NCBI GenBank assembly: GCA_949752735.1
Contig: OX457038.1
Coordinates: forward strand, 58,619,906 to 58,683,905
DNA from: Lumbricus terrestris
Taxonomy: Eukaryota > Annelida > Clitellata > Crassiclitellata > Lumbricidae
Reading direction: 5' to 3'
Length of the DNA stretch: 64,000 nt
Under the pieces are notes generated by a model, which was given only the letters and a program-made list of their open reading frames with translations, was not told the DNA's origin and searched no databases. This document shows positions 58,601-64,000 of this stretch, piece after piece (position 1 is the stretch's first letter; each line of letters starts with the position of its first letter). A program made the translations under genes and the position numbers.

Positions 58601-60603
58601 TGTCTTTAGCAGTGGCAATAATCAGCTCTTGATTGAAGTCATGTGATGTCATGATTGATTTTTTATGCAGCACCTTTCCTAGAAAACGACCATCTCTGTT
58701 GATTGAAGTGATGGCCAATGATACGAGAAACTTTCTTTCTAAAATATTGACTCTTTCTCTTTGTCTTTTAGGCTGGATGGTGATGGTCAGAATCTCTTAG
58801 GACAATTTCTGCAGGTGAATATATCAGTGATTACTCCTTGCTTTGTTTTTTTGGAGAGTATTGTTGCAGTTGATAAGAGGTGCTAGTGCTTAACAAGATA
58901 TATTCTGTGTCAAATAGTGTTCATCGTAATTTATTGGAATTTATATATATTCCAGTTTTTACTTATTTACATTTATATATATTTTATGTATATATATATA
59001 ATTATTTTTTTATATATATATTCTTGAAAGAAGTGCTGGGCAAAATATTTTGGTGATTTTAAATGGGATCGTCTATTAGGGACATCGGCAAAATTTAATG
59101 TGGATGGTGATGCCAAATACAGACAGATGCAAACAAGGAAAGGCGTCCAGGGTAGGTTGATGTTTGCAGAAATTCCTTATAAAATGAACAACCCCTGAGA
59201 ATATACCATATTATGTATTTAATTGCAATGCAGTTGTTTGCTTTTTTATGTGACATTCTGTTAACTTGTTAGTTGTCTGTAGTATAAATTTTTCGATATT
59301 TACCTGACTATTAGGCCAAATTTGAGTATTTATGAAATATTTTAGGCTAATTTGTTTATTTGACTATTTTTATGCCTTGCATTTTAAGGTGGGTGTCACT
59401 GATATGGGTTGTGCTCAGAGTTGCATCGGTTATTTTTCTACGAGGTGATGTTTTGAAGAGGATGTTGGCCCCAATTCTGTAATTGATGCTGTTAATTTTT
59501 AAAATTTTTATCTGTTGATTCATTGAACTTCATTGATATATATGTTCTGGATGCACTGTTTGCATTGATTCTGCTATTTTATTTTTTATGCAGTATAACG
59601 TGTTGAAACGGATATCGGCCCAAAATGCATTGCGACATGCTTACTTTGATTCATTGGGACTTGCTGTACATACACTTGCTGACAGTAAGTCATATATCAC
59701 AGTTGAAATTGTTAGAAAACAAACGTTTTTCTTAAATGACAACAATGTTAGTGACAAACAATCTTAGTTTTCTTGTAATCTGTTTCTGAACGCTGTGACT
59801 TCTTCTTTTAATGAAAGAAGATATGCCTGCTTCTTCTGTTTGAAGTCTGCCTTTAATCGGTCTCCATTCAGTCATATTGTTACCAATATTCATTTGGATA
59901 CTCAGGCTTTCACCTGTCAACTGATGCTCAACTTGCTCACTGTTCAGTCAACCAATTATAATAATAACAATAATAAAAATAATTACGGCAATTTATTTTT
60001 ATGGTGCCGTAACACAGCCATGCCGTTACAAAAGAGTCCAATGAGCCGGCTGATCGAATAGCGAGAGGAAGTCTGTTCCAACATCGAGGGCCAGTGGCCG
60101 GGAAAGCACAATCTTCGAAGCGCATTCTCAAATCGGTCCTCCAAGATGATTGGAGCTGAAACCCGGCCGCAGGGGAATGAGTCTCTGTGCAGCAATCATG
60201 CAGGTACTTGGACGCAGCTCCGTAAAATGAACTAGACAGCATCACCACACCACATGGGTTGTACACTGTTGTACAATTCGATGTAAATATAAGATGCTTG
60301 TTAACGCACCTGTAGAACCTACTCAGATGTGTGGTTACATGGTCAAAAGTTCTCTTGACTGAGCCAAAGTATGATATCTGCAATCCAGCACCACGATTCC
60401 TTGTTTGCCAGTGGCCTCCTAATTTGCTTGGCTCCAGAGAAATATATTTGCATGTTCGTTTTCAAGTATCAGTGTCTGTGTTGTTGCATCCTGCAGCGGA
60501 TTCTATATTTACGTTGCCGGGAATTGTTCTTCAGAAGGATCCGGGTCTGATGACAAGTTCATCTTCAAAGAGGAACAAGCATGGTAGGAAGGTCATACCT
60601 TAA
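18818..60603 (+). CDS. CDK17: PCTAIRE cyclin-dependent kinase (CDK16/17/18 family), 15 coding exons
   Basis: A Ser/Thr protein kinase of the PCTAIRE subfamily. Family members bind cyclin Y, often at membranes, and act in vesicle transport, neurite growth and spermatogenesis. The spliced model has 1443 nt and 480 residues, within the family range. Residues 1-141 are the regulatory extension, with [28 protein letters not shown] and RRLRRVSL; the last two are PKA-type sites that control cyclin Y/14-3-3 binding in mammals. The kinase domain is about 152-433: GEGTYATV loop (159-166, with the T-Y pair inhibited by Wee1-type kinases in CDKs), Lys181, PCTAIRE 192-198, Asp273 in HRDLKPQN, Asp291 in DFG, and WYRPPE 313-318. 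The tail contains [15 protein letters not shown]. Start 18818 is chosen because an in-frame stop lies at 18737 and MEGVKRR resembles the CDK17 start. It is probably a single pre-duplication orthologue of CDK16, 17 and 18; the LTIEEN segment looks most like CDK17. Confidence 0.95.
18838..22093 (+). other. Intron 1
   Basis: 3256 bp, GT-AG. It holds a G9 run near 19306 and the MITE at 21231-21666. The Lys/Phe-rich open frame at 21510-21986 crosses the MITE end and is not a gene. Confidence 0.8.
21223..21674. mobile_element. MITE with 8-bp TSD, copy 1
   Basis: The element proper is 21231-21666 (436 bp). It has perfect 17-bp terminal inverted repeats CATAGATGTAAAAAACG and is flanked by GTTTGCAG at 21223-21230 and 21667-21674. 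More than ten CGTTTTTT/AAAAAACG motifs fill both subterminal zones. 8-bp duplications occur with hAT and with P-type transposons, and the CATAGATG start is compatible with either. No coding capacity. A longer relative lies at 36834-37625 in opposite orientation. Confidence 0.93.
22094..22236 (+). CDS. CDK17: Kinase exon 2
   Basis: Acceptor TTGTAG|GT, donor A|GTGAGT. Encodes residues about 7-54, with [12 protein letters not shown] and [16 protein letters not shown]. This matches the CDK17 N-terminus (KRRLSL..., LAEQMTIEEN) clearly enough to fix the frame. KRRLS is a basophilic (PKA-type) phospho-site. Confidence 0.88.
22435..22505 (+). repeat. tRNA-derived SINE or tRNA pseudogene fragment
   Basis: An A-box-like TAGTCCAGTGG at 22441 and a decayed B box GGTTAAGATCCC about 40 bp later have tRNA spacing. 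The stems do not fold into an intact tRNA. Confidence 0.35.
24827..24961. repeat. 67-bp tandem duplication
   Basis: Two adjacent copies beginning TTCTTCAAATATAGCAC and ending GAATCTGCAGAACTAT, with several substitutions between them. Confidence 0.88.
25629..25715. repeat. 22-bp tandem repeat
   Basis: About four copies of GGACTGCTGTAATTTGGCAC-like units. Confidence 0.8.
32417..32553 (+). CDS. CDK17: Kinase exon 3
   Basis: Acceptor TTTCAG|GC, donor GAA|GTAGGT. Encodes residues about 55-100, including [15 protein letters not shown], the acidic Ser-rich segment found in CDK16/17 (GSDGESDQASGTSSD), and [12 protein letters not shown]. It enters with two bases of a split codon that exactly complete the one base left by exon 2, which supports direct joining. 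Confidence 0.92.
32621..32890. repeat. 124-bp TA/TG-rich tandem duplication
   Basis: A block containing TGTGTGTATGTACACTGTAC and ATATATGCATTTGTATG repeats with a 124-bp period (32623 and 32747), with a partial third start near 32880. It lies directly after exon 3. Confidence 0.85.
33755..33815 (-). mobile_element. LINE 3'-tail fragment
   Basis: TATAAAAATTTACAGAGCAC followed by a CTGATCAGAGGCGC block resembles the reversed tail (GCGCCTCTGAGTAG...GTGCTATATAAAT) of the LINE family in this window. Confidence 0.5.
34229..34392. mobile_element. Small terminal-inverted-repeat element (GGGCGGATCC type)
   Basis: 164 bp with ends CAAGGGCGGATCCAG and its complement (CTGTATCCGCCCTTG, one difference), then poly-G/poly-C blocks. 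It sits inside a TA run, so the target duplication cannot be read: ATATATA on both sides fits 7 bp, and shorter ones also fit. A non-autonomous DNA transposon. A decayed relative lies at 45059-45342. Confidence 0.75.
36402..36482. repeat. (GGT)n microsatellite
   Basis: Two GGT/GGC runs separated by GATCGCCACTGTTGC. The Gly-rich and Thr-rich frames over it are artefacts. Confidence 0.9.
36826..37633. mobile_element. MITE with 8-bp TSD, copy 2
   Basis: The element proper is 36834-37625 (792 bp), starting CATAGATGTAAAAAACG and ending CGTTTTTTACAACTATG. It is flanked by TCTTTTTG at 36826-36833 and 37626-37633. Its left side matches the right side of copy 1 (GGAAAAAACGTCGTTTTTTT, ATAAAAAACGACAAAAAAAC), so it is inserted in the opposite orientation. 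The AT-rich centre is longer than in copy 1. No ORF of interest. Confidence 0.93.
37655..37800 (+). mobile_element. tRNA-derived SINE-like element
   Basis: The A-box-like TGGTAACGCGCTGG (37662) and B-box GGTTCAATGC (37697-37706) have tRNA spacing. The following part ends in AACGAACGAATATA. It lies just after the MITE duplication. Confidence 0.5.
38776..38877 (+). mobile_element. LINE 3'-tail fragment
   Basis: GGCTGGATTGGGAATGCATC, then TGAGTAGGTGTCTTGAAGGG and ACTGTATAAAT, ending in GAATGAATGAATAC. These are degenerate forms of the family tail seen intact at 17370-17432. Confidence 0.65.
39843..40040. repeat. 33-bp minisatellite
   Basis: Six copies of GATGACCCTGTTTTAGTCCT plus CAAGGCCTCTATG (33 bp). 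Because 33 is a multiple of 3, the minus strand reads as an 11-residue repeat, [11 protein letters not shown]. No start context, homology or splice support for a protein was found. Confidence 0.9.
41110..41500. repeat. Degenerate GGTTGCCATGTG tandem array
   Basis: Roughly 18- to 24-bp units of the form ATGCACGGGTTGCCATGTGT, repeated about 17 times with variable spacers. Frames on both strands over it (Leu/Met/His-rich) are repeat artefacts. Confidence 0.85.
42862..42935 (+). mobile_element. LINE 3'-tail fragment
   Basis: GTAGTCGGGAGCGCTTCTGA, then AGAGGCGCTATAGAAATTG and an AATAAAATAAAA tail. Same family tail as 17370-17432. Confidence 0.7.
42968..43046 (+). mobile_element. LINE 3'-tail fragment
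   Basis: GGCCATGCTGGAGTCGGGAG, then GTGCTATATAAATACTTGAA and TGAATGAATG. Same family tail, about 35 bp after the previous fragment. Simple AGTGAGCA repeats follow at 43085-43260. Confidence 0.75.
44685..44807 (+). CDS. CDK17: Kinase exon 4
   Basis: Acceptor TATTCAG|GA, donor CTT|GTGAGT, 41 whole codons (residues 101-141). Encodes [18 protein letters not shown] and [11 protein letters not shown]. Both Ser-containing motifs are strongly conserved in CDK16/17/18. In mammalian CDK16 the RRLRRVSL serine is a PKA site that blocks cyclin Y binding. Confidence 0.97.
45059..45342. mobile_element. Decayed GGGCGGATCC-type element
   Basis: A left poly-G block with AATCCGGCTAGGCCCCCC resembles the element at 34229 (CCAATCCGGCCATGGCCCCC). 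The right end TTTCTGTATCCGCCCCTGAG matches its right end. The left terminus is damaged and no target duplication is visible. Confidence 0.6.
45750..45955. repeat. 14-bp minisatellite
   Basis: About fourteen copies of GTAGGATTGAGTAT with variants GTGGGATTGAGTAT and GTGGTATTGAGTAT. Confidence 0.9.
46319..46570. repeat. 16-bp minisatellite
   Basis: About sixteen copies of CGAGTATACTGACGAT. Each unit contains GTATAC, and each junction can form CGATCG, so single strands could form small hairpins. The Tyr/Ser/Ile/Arg frames over it are repeat artefacts. Confidence 0.9.
47683..47845. repeat. (ATC)n microsatellites
   Basis: Two ATC/TCG trinucleotide runs (about 47683-47764 and 47796-47845) separated by about 30 bp. 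Confidence 0.95.
48202..48258 (+). CDS. CDK17: Kinase exon 5
   Basis: Acceptor TTCCAG|TC, donor GAG|GTGAGA, 19 codons (142-160). Encodes [19 protein letters not shown], the conserved linker and first kinase strand up to the glycine-rich loop. Confidence 0.97.
48259..50793 (+). other. Intron 5
   Basis: 2535 bp. It contains the Helitron at 49724-50442, a TCTG/TCTC-rich stretch at 49450-49550, and a weak tRNA-like piece near 48627-48690 (TTAGCGG...TCTAGACTCTCAG). Confidence 0.8.
49724..50442 (+). mobile_element. Non-autonomous Helitron (719 bp)
   Basis: It starts TCTATATTATAAGGC after an A, and ends in a GC-rich hairpin (CCCGGGCAACGCCGGG) followed by TTACACATCTAG and a T. An A|TC...CTAG|T insertion without target duplication and a 3' hairpin about 12 bp before CTAG are diagnostic of Helitrons. 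It encodes no Rep/helicase. Internally, a segment of about 240 bp (about 49916-50160) is repeated at 50161-50414, sharing TATTAGCGTTTTAAGACAGA, ATGACGTCATAC and TTACGTTTGGCTTTTTGG. Confidence 0.9.
50794..50908 (+). CDS. CDK17: Kinase exon 6 (PCTAIRE exon)
   Basis: Acceptor GACCAG|GG, donor AAG|GTCAGA. Residues 161-198 plus one base. Encodes [20 protein letters not shown] then K181, the ATP-anchoring lysine, and the signature helix PCTAIRE (192-198) that names the subfamily and contacts the cyclin. Confidence 0.98.
50909..53175 (+). other. Intron 6
   Basis: 2267 bp. No gene or complete mobile element was recognised; only short purine-rich stretches near 52330. The frame at 50846-51055 is a shadow of exon 6 read in another frame. 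Confidence 0.6.
53176..53270 (+). CDS. CDK17: Kinase exon 7
   Basis: Acceptor GTTTTAG|TG, donor CTG|GTAAGA. Residues 199-230: [20 protein letters not shown] and SLTIVFEYL, the alpha-C to hinge region of the kinase. Confidence 0.98.
53271..54121 (+). other. Intron 7
   Basis: 851 bp. Contains a minus-strand tRNA-like SINE piece at about 53912-53985 and nothing else recognisable. Confidence 0.7.
53912..53985 (-). repeat. tRNA-derived SINE fragment
   Basis: On the minus strand, ATGAGCATGCTAGACTTTCA (A-box and anticodon-arm-like) is followed by GAGAGGTTGGTGGCTCAATC, a B-box-like stretch at tRNA spacing. It is not an intact tRNA. Confidence 0.4.
54122..54184 (+). CDS. CDK17: Kinase exon 8
   Basis: Acceptor GTTTTAG|GA, donor AGG|GTGAGT, 21 codons (231-251): [21 protein letters not shown] 20-bp minisatellite starts immediately after the donor. 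Confidence 0.97.
54185..55213 (+). other. Intron 8
   Basis: 1029 bp. Its first third is the G-rich minisatellite 54190-54495, followed by unique sequence and a TA run near 54940-54962. The Pro/Asn/Thr/Cys-rich minus-strand frames over the array are artefacts. Confidence 0.8.
54190..54495. repeat. 20-bp G-rich minisatellite at a splice donor
   Basis: About fifteen units of TGGCATTTGTTGGGGTGGGT with length variants. The transcribed strand yields clustered GGGG/GGG tracts able in principle to form G-quadruplexes, a few bases after the exon 8 donor. Confidence 0.9.
55214..55337 (+). CDS. CDK17: Kinase exon 9 (catalytic loop, DFG)
   Basis: Acceptor TTTCAG|AT, donor TTTG|GTAAGT. Residues 252-293 (last codon split): [27 protein letters not shown] with catalytic Asp273, and KLADFG with the Mg-binding Asp291. 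All catalytic residues are intact. Confidence 0.98.
55338..56015 (+). other. Intron 9
   Basis: 678 bp, pyrimidine-rich at the start, with a long TA run at about 55628-55672. No gene. Confidence 0.85.
56016..56076 (+). CDS. CDK17: Kinase exon 10 (activation segment)
   Basis: Acceptor GGCTCAG|GT, donor TTATG|GTGAGT. Encodes [20 protein letters not shown] and the first two bases of W313. [10 protein letters not shown] is the activation loop as in CDK16/17. It carries Ser in the place of the Thr that CAK phosphorylates in CDK1/2, consistent with CAK-independent activation by cyclin Y in this family. Confidence 0.98.
56077..56496 (+). other. Intron 10
   Basis: 420 bp, AT-rich with repeated TCAATTGATT motifs near 56165-56265. 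No gene. Confidence 0.85.
56497..56556 (+). CDS. CDK17: Kinase exon 11
   Basis: Acceptor ATTTAG|GT, donor ATGTG|GTAAGC. Completes W313, then [19 protein letters not shown] and the first bases of the next Trp. Contains the WYRPPE motif (APE equivalent) that closes the activation segment. Confidence 0.98.
56557..57745 (+). other. Intron 11
   Basis: 1189 bp. Contains a hAT-type element (56964-57419), a possible tRNA-like piece at about 57453-57505 (ATGATGCCTGGTTGTCAATC, then TTCATATCC), a short LINE-tail-like TTTATATAGCACCTCTC near 56895 and a TGTGTGACTG run before exon 12. Confidence 0.75.
56956..57427. mobile_element. Non-autonomous hAT element with 8-bp TSD
   Basis: The element proper is 56964-57419 (456 bp), starting CAGGGATGCCAATC and ending GAGTGGCATCCGTG (complement CACGGATGCCACTC). 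It is flanked by the duplication GGCCAAAA at 56956-56963 and 57420-57427. The interior repeats TTTTTTCATGATCTTGCCTT and CTCACAGCGG three times. CAGGGATGCCA ends with 8-bp duplications fit hAT. No coding. Confidence 0.92.
57746..57949 (+). CDS. CDK17: Kinase exon 12
   Basis: Acceptor TTGCAG|GG, donor CTAG|GTAATC, the largest coding exon (204 nt). Residues about 333-400: [34 protein letters not shown] and [10 protein letters not shown], the C-lobe helices. More diverged than the N-lobe but clearly family. Confidence 0.97.
57950..58771 (+). other. Intron 12
   Basis: 822 bp. Holds a GATTA pentamer run (58025-58060), GATGATGGTGATG triplets near 58485, and no gene. Confidence 0.85.
58772..58814 (+). 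CDS. CDK17: Kinase exon 13
   Basis: Acceptor TTTTAG|GC, donor CAG|GTGAAT. Encodes [14 protein letters not shown] after completing R401. Short but phase-consistent, and aligned with the LDSDGADLLTKLLQ/LDSEGIELITKFLQ segment of relatives. Confidence 0.93.
58815..59593 (+). other. Intron 13
   Basis: 779 bp, AT-rich with TATA runs at 58940-59020. Nothing else seen. Confidence 0.85.
59594..59684 (+). CDS. CDK17: Kinase exon 14 (end of kinase domain)
   Basis: Acceptor TATGCAG|TA, donor GACA|GTAAGT. Residues 416-445: [20 protein letters not shown] and [11 protein letters not shown]421 and the NALRHAYF helix close the kinase fold (RVSAEEAMKHVYF in relatives). Confidence 0.96.
59685..60496 (+). other. 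Intron 14
   Basis: 812 bp. Contains an antisense LINE C-terminal fragment (about 59990-60195) and short (AAT) repeats. No exon. Confidence 0.8.
59990..60195 (-). mobile_element. LINE ORF2 C-terminal fragment, antisense
   Basis: The minus strand encodes [20 protein letters not shown] and [10 protein letters not shown], the conserved LINE motif (AFxxAGPRxWNxLPxxIRxxxSLxxF). It belongs to a different subfamily from the 17-kb copy. The minus frame stays open further upstream to about 60383, but that part was not recognised. Confidence 0.7.
60497..60603 (+). CDS. CDK17: Kinase exon 15 (terminal)
   Basis: Acceptor TCCTGCAG|CG. Residues 446-480 and TAA at 60601-60603: [20 protein letters not shown], then [25 protein letters not shown] matches the CDK17 tail (SIFSLKEIQLQKDPG). 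The last residues are basic and unlike vertebrate tails. Confidence 0.96.
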
Positions 60604-61105
60604 AGTGGTCATACCTGTTCTTGGTGATATCCGTAGACGTAGTTAAATCAAGAAGCTATGTCTGATCATTGAGGTAGATTGTGCTGTGAGCAATGTTAAC
60701 AACTAGGTATAAAAAATATATGAAGTATTGATACATAATTGCACTGTAATCTTTATGAGATACATAAATATTATTGGCTGATACAGCACATTGATTTAGC
60801 AGAGGTTATCTAAGGGCTGATTTCTATTTCAGGACAAAGGATACTTTCTTTCCTACGTGAATGACAGTTCCACAATTCTCTTGCAAGTGCTTAACTGTGA
60901 CTCAAAATTTAAACCTCGATTTTTATGTCATCTAAATACGGATTTCTGTGATTTGTTTGCAAACGACTCTGCACTGCTTCTTTGGCACTTCTTGCTGCCT
61001 CATTCAGTAGGCATAATGAAAATGCAATTGTAGCTATGTATATTTAATTATGTATTAATGTCCAGTACCCACATGTATGTATAAATAAACCTAGAAGATG
61101 TATAT
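60604..61105 (+). other. Probable 3' UTR of the kinase gene
   Basis: AT-rich sequence from the stop codon to the first good poly(A) signal. The end is estimated; longer 3' UTRs are possible. Confidence 0.5.
61084..61089 (+). terminator. Candidate poly(A) signal AATAAA
   Basis: AATAAA 481 bp after the stop codon, the first canonical hexamer seen downstream. Cleavage would fall near 61100-61110. Confidence 0.55.
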
Positions 61106-63930
61106 CTGATGAATTCTTTTATATTATGATGAATTGGGCAAATGTATTTCTAGGCTGGTGCAAGGGTTGTCCTGTCATTTTGCAGATTTTTGAGTATAAG
61201 TTTTTGTAAAGAATAATTTGATGACAAGTTTCTGTGTTGGAGAAGATCGTTTTCAGATTTGTTGCGTTTGTTTTCTGTAGCAGTGAAGGCGAGACGGCAG
61301 AGCATGATGTTCTAGCAAGTGACTCGATTGACACCGATTGACGGAAGTTTTCTTTTTCTCCCGAGAATCATTTTCTTGACTCAATTCAGGAACTCTTCTG
61401 TAGCATTTGCTGGATCCGAATATAAAAGCGCAGCAGCAGTACTTTAATGTTTTTTGGACAGCAGTTTTTCTGGGAATTTTTAGTGAGTTGTCAGTCAGTC
61501 AGCTGAAAGGAAGCAATGCTATCAAGAAACTCATTGATTTTGGTTTTAACATGAGCAGATGTTTCCATTTTTTTCTTTGTGCTGATCTCAAGGAATGAGA
61601 TTTGCAAAACTGGACTTTACACTCCATTCAGTGAGAGATTTGTTAGAAGAGTGCAAGCTTTAATTTACGAAGACGTTTTGGGTAACTGCAATTGTGTGAG
61701 GAGATAGAACCTATGGAAGCTACCTTTCTCAGCTGTTTTGTGGTTTGTTAACCGTTTAACGATGGGCGTTACTAAAAGTGACTGGGAAGCCAATGCAGAC
61801 CATTGTTAAATAATTAAGGATGCTCTGATCTGATCCAACTGCCAAATCATGGTTCAAACTATTTGTCATTTGAGATGTGTTCACCTCAGAATTGCGTCTG
61901 TCCTGCCTGCATCTATGTCTATTGCAATGCTGTAAGCCACGAATCCTACACTGACCAAAGAGTCAACCTTTTGTTTCAGGATAATTCATGCCAAGTTGCT
62001 CCTATTGGGGGTCGACATCCACGATCTCAACATCCAGAAATGAGGCTCTGAGTTTGACCGAAATTAATGCAAACACATCTGTACATGATGAGGAAAGATT
62101 CTTGATGCCTGTGCAACAGAGCTCGCATTTTATATCACTCTATTTGGAATATATTGGTATGAGAGCCAGCATGTACTGCATGATTGTGTTTGTGGCCATT
62201 TTGTGTTTGCAACTTCGATTCAGCAATGGTTGGCTACCAAGTTGTGTGTAAAGTCCTATTGAATGCACTGAAATGCAGCTTGCTAATAGATCTCCAAAGG
62301 TGAAGCTAAGCCAACGTATGTGTCCATTCAGATTCTCTGTGGCCAATTATAATTATATACAAGGAAAGTATTGTGGCAGAAAGAGTTGGCGGATAGTTGG
62401 GGGAGAGTGGGACATCTCGATTGCGTGAATCCGGAAGTAATCTTGTTGCTGAAGCATTTACTCCTTTTCTTTATCCAGTATTGGACTTTCAGTTTATACT
62501 ACGACGATCTTTTGCTGCTTGGATAACGGAAAACGGACGAACCCGTTGGAGGAGAGGGCAAAGATGTGTCGTGCAAAGTGACCTCAGACGTTGAAGCTTT
62601 TTATTAGCAACCTATGTGTAGTTGATTCGTTAAGCCAAACATCTCTGCTTGAGTCAATTGCTTTGATTCGTTGAACAGAACTCCTGTTTGTAATATATTA
62701 TTATGTATTCTGTTTTTGCGGTCTTGTGTTTGTCACTGTGAGTTTGCTATTATCAGCACGAACGCTTTTAATTATTGTCATTGCCACGTCTACTACTATG
62801 GCCATGGTTACTGTAATTGCCACCATGGATGCCAATTGTTACCATGACTACAAAGTCTGATCGCATTTATTGTATGTGTGAAATCATGCGCATTCATTTT
62901 GTATGAAATCGTGTCGGTGCAAAGTCTATGAAAGATTTGTGTTGGAGTTGTGCTGAGCGAAGTGGCTTTCCTGCAGAAGAAATGGCATTACGAAAGACAT
63001 TTTCTAAAGACACTTCTTACAACATTATATTTCTATTGCTCAGAATCTCTGACTCTTTAAAGTCTGCGTGTTCTTGCTGAACTTTGTAGTGCATGTTGTT
63101 GTAAAGTTATGGTCCTTGCGATTGAGGTTAAGTAAACATCGTGGAAATGGATTATTATCATTGTTATTGCTTTTAAGTTTAGCATTTAATAGCTGTTCGT
63201 TTCTTCATTATTTACCAAATTACTTCACGTTGATCATTTTCATAATGTTAGGTTTCGTTGGTTATATTGCAATGTGTTTTTGTGAGCGGCGTATTTCTGC
63301 AAAGGTTTTTTTGCTTGCCATGGACAATGTGTGCTTGCTGTATTTTCAGTAGGCAATTGCCGACTTGTTTCTTTGGTTGCTATCGGCAACATACTTGTCT
63401 GATTTTATCATTCCAGCTGATTTGCCTCCTCTGTTGTGTCCCCATAAACCATGCTTCAACCAGGGATGAAGGAAGGTTCACTGCTTCTCATCCGGATTTG
63501 TTGCTGTATCTGTTCTGTACATGTTGTATCTGCTAATGAAGCCTACCTTCTAATTACCTGGTACTGTAACAGATATTGTATATCATACATTATTGCTATA
63601 AAATTCATGATCTCATGGGTATATGCATGTTGAACATAATATGACTTATGTTGCTAACGTCCCGTAATTATCCCATAAGGATTTTGCTTTTTCTGTCTAA
63701 CACAGCAATTACCGTAATATAATGTATCATGTAAAATTCTACATCAGTTTGAGCATGTGCATGTATATATATATTATGTATATATGTATGTATATACGGT
63801 ATTTATATAATTTTATATAAAATGTGTTTAGATTCCCATAATAATAATTATGCATACCTCCTTTAACACAATTTTTCAAATCCATGCAAAGGTTGCATAT
63901 CACATGACTGATTTCTAGAATGAGAGGTTA

Positions 63931-63962
<32 letters not shown>

Positions 63963-64000
63963 ATGTTATATCTTTGCATTATACTGGACTTCGCATTATT
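61106..64000. other. Downstream intergenic stretch, no supported gene
   Basis: AT-rich, with TA runs near 63765-63790 and 63935-63962. Open frames of 60-94 codons (for example 63068-63352, hydrophobic) have no family resemblance and base composition like the rest of the stretch. Confidence 0.55.

Noticed and set aside
63068..63536. Hydrophobic open frames after the kinase gene
   Set aside because: AT-rich chance frames with no recognisable membrane-protein family, start context or splice evidence.

Overview
The window is nuclear DNA of an aquatic-type metazoan. The evidence is long repeat-filled introns, GT-AG splice sites, TTAGGG telomere-type repeats, vertebrate-like tRNA genes, and many LINE, hAT, Helitron and SINE fragments. 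The species cannot be read from the sequence. An invertebrate, perhaps a non-vertebrate deuterostome or another early-branching animal, fits the gene structure and repeats best, but this is inference.

One protein-coding gene fills most of the window: a PCTAIRE-type cyclin-dependent kinase (CDK16/17/18 family) on the + strand. I rebuilt it by hand as 15 coding exons from ATG 18818 to TAA 60603. All splice sites are GT-AG, all intron phases agree, and the total is 1443 nt (480 residues). The N-terminal extension carries family phospho-site motifs ([21 protein letters not shown]). The kinase core has the Gly-rich loop, catalytic Lys, PCTAIRE helix, HRDLKPQN and DFG. The C-terminal tail matches the family. 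A TATA-less, NRF-1-like promoter and an upstream-ORF-rich leader precede it, and an AATAAA follows about 480 bp after the stop.

The first 18 kb holds no convincing protein gene. It has an initiator tRNA-Met gene (minus), a tRNA-Gly(TCC) gene (plus), a non-autonomous hAT element with a perfect 8-bp target duplication, several CR1/L2-like LINE remnants, and low-complexity satellites at 13.0-14.7 kb. Its most striking object is a palindromic element of about 6.95 kb (4727-11676). Two arms of about 2.75 kb, apparently identical apart from repeat-copy number, flank a 1.45-kb spacer. The arms are built largely of nested tandem repeats, including TTAGGG arrays that point outwards. It resembles a Foldback-type transposon, but no transposase is visible and I know of no family that matches it.

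The kinase introns contain two members of a MITE family with ends CATAGATGTAAAAAACG (opposite orientations, perfect 8-bp duplications), another hAT-type element (CAGGGATGCCA ends), a non-autonomous Helitron with an internal duplication, tRNA-derived SINE-like pieces, LINE 3' tails and several minisatellites. One minisatellite starts at the splice donor of exon 8. No recognisable gene lies after the kinase gene (61.1-64.0 kb).
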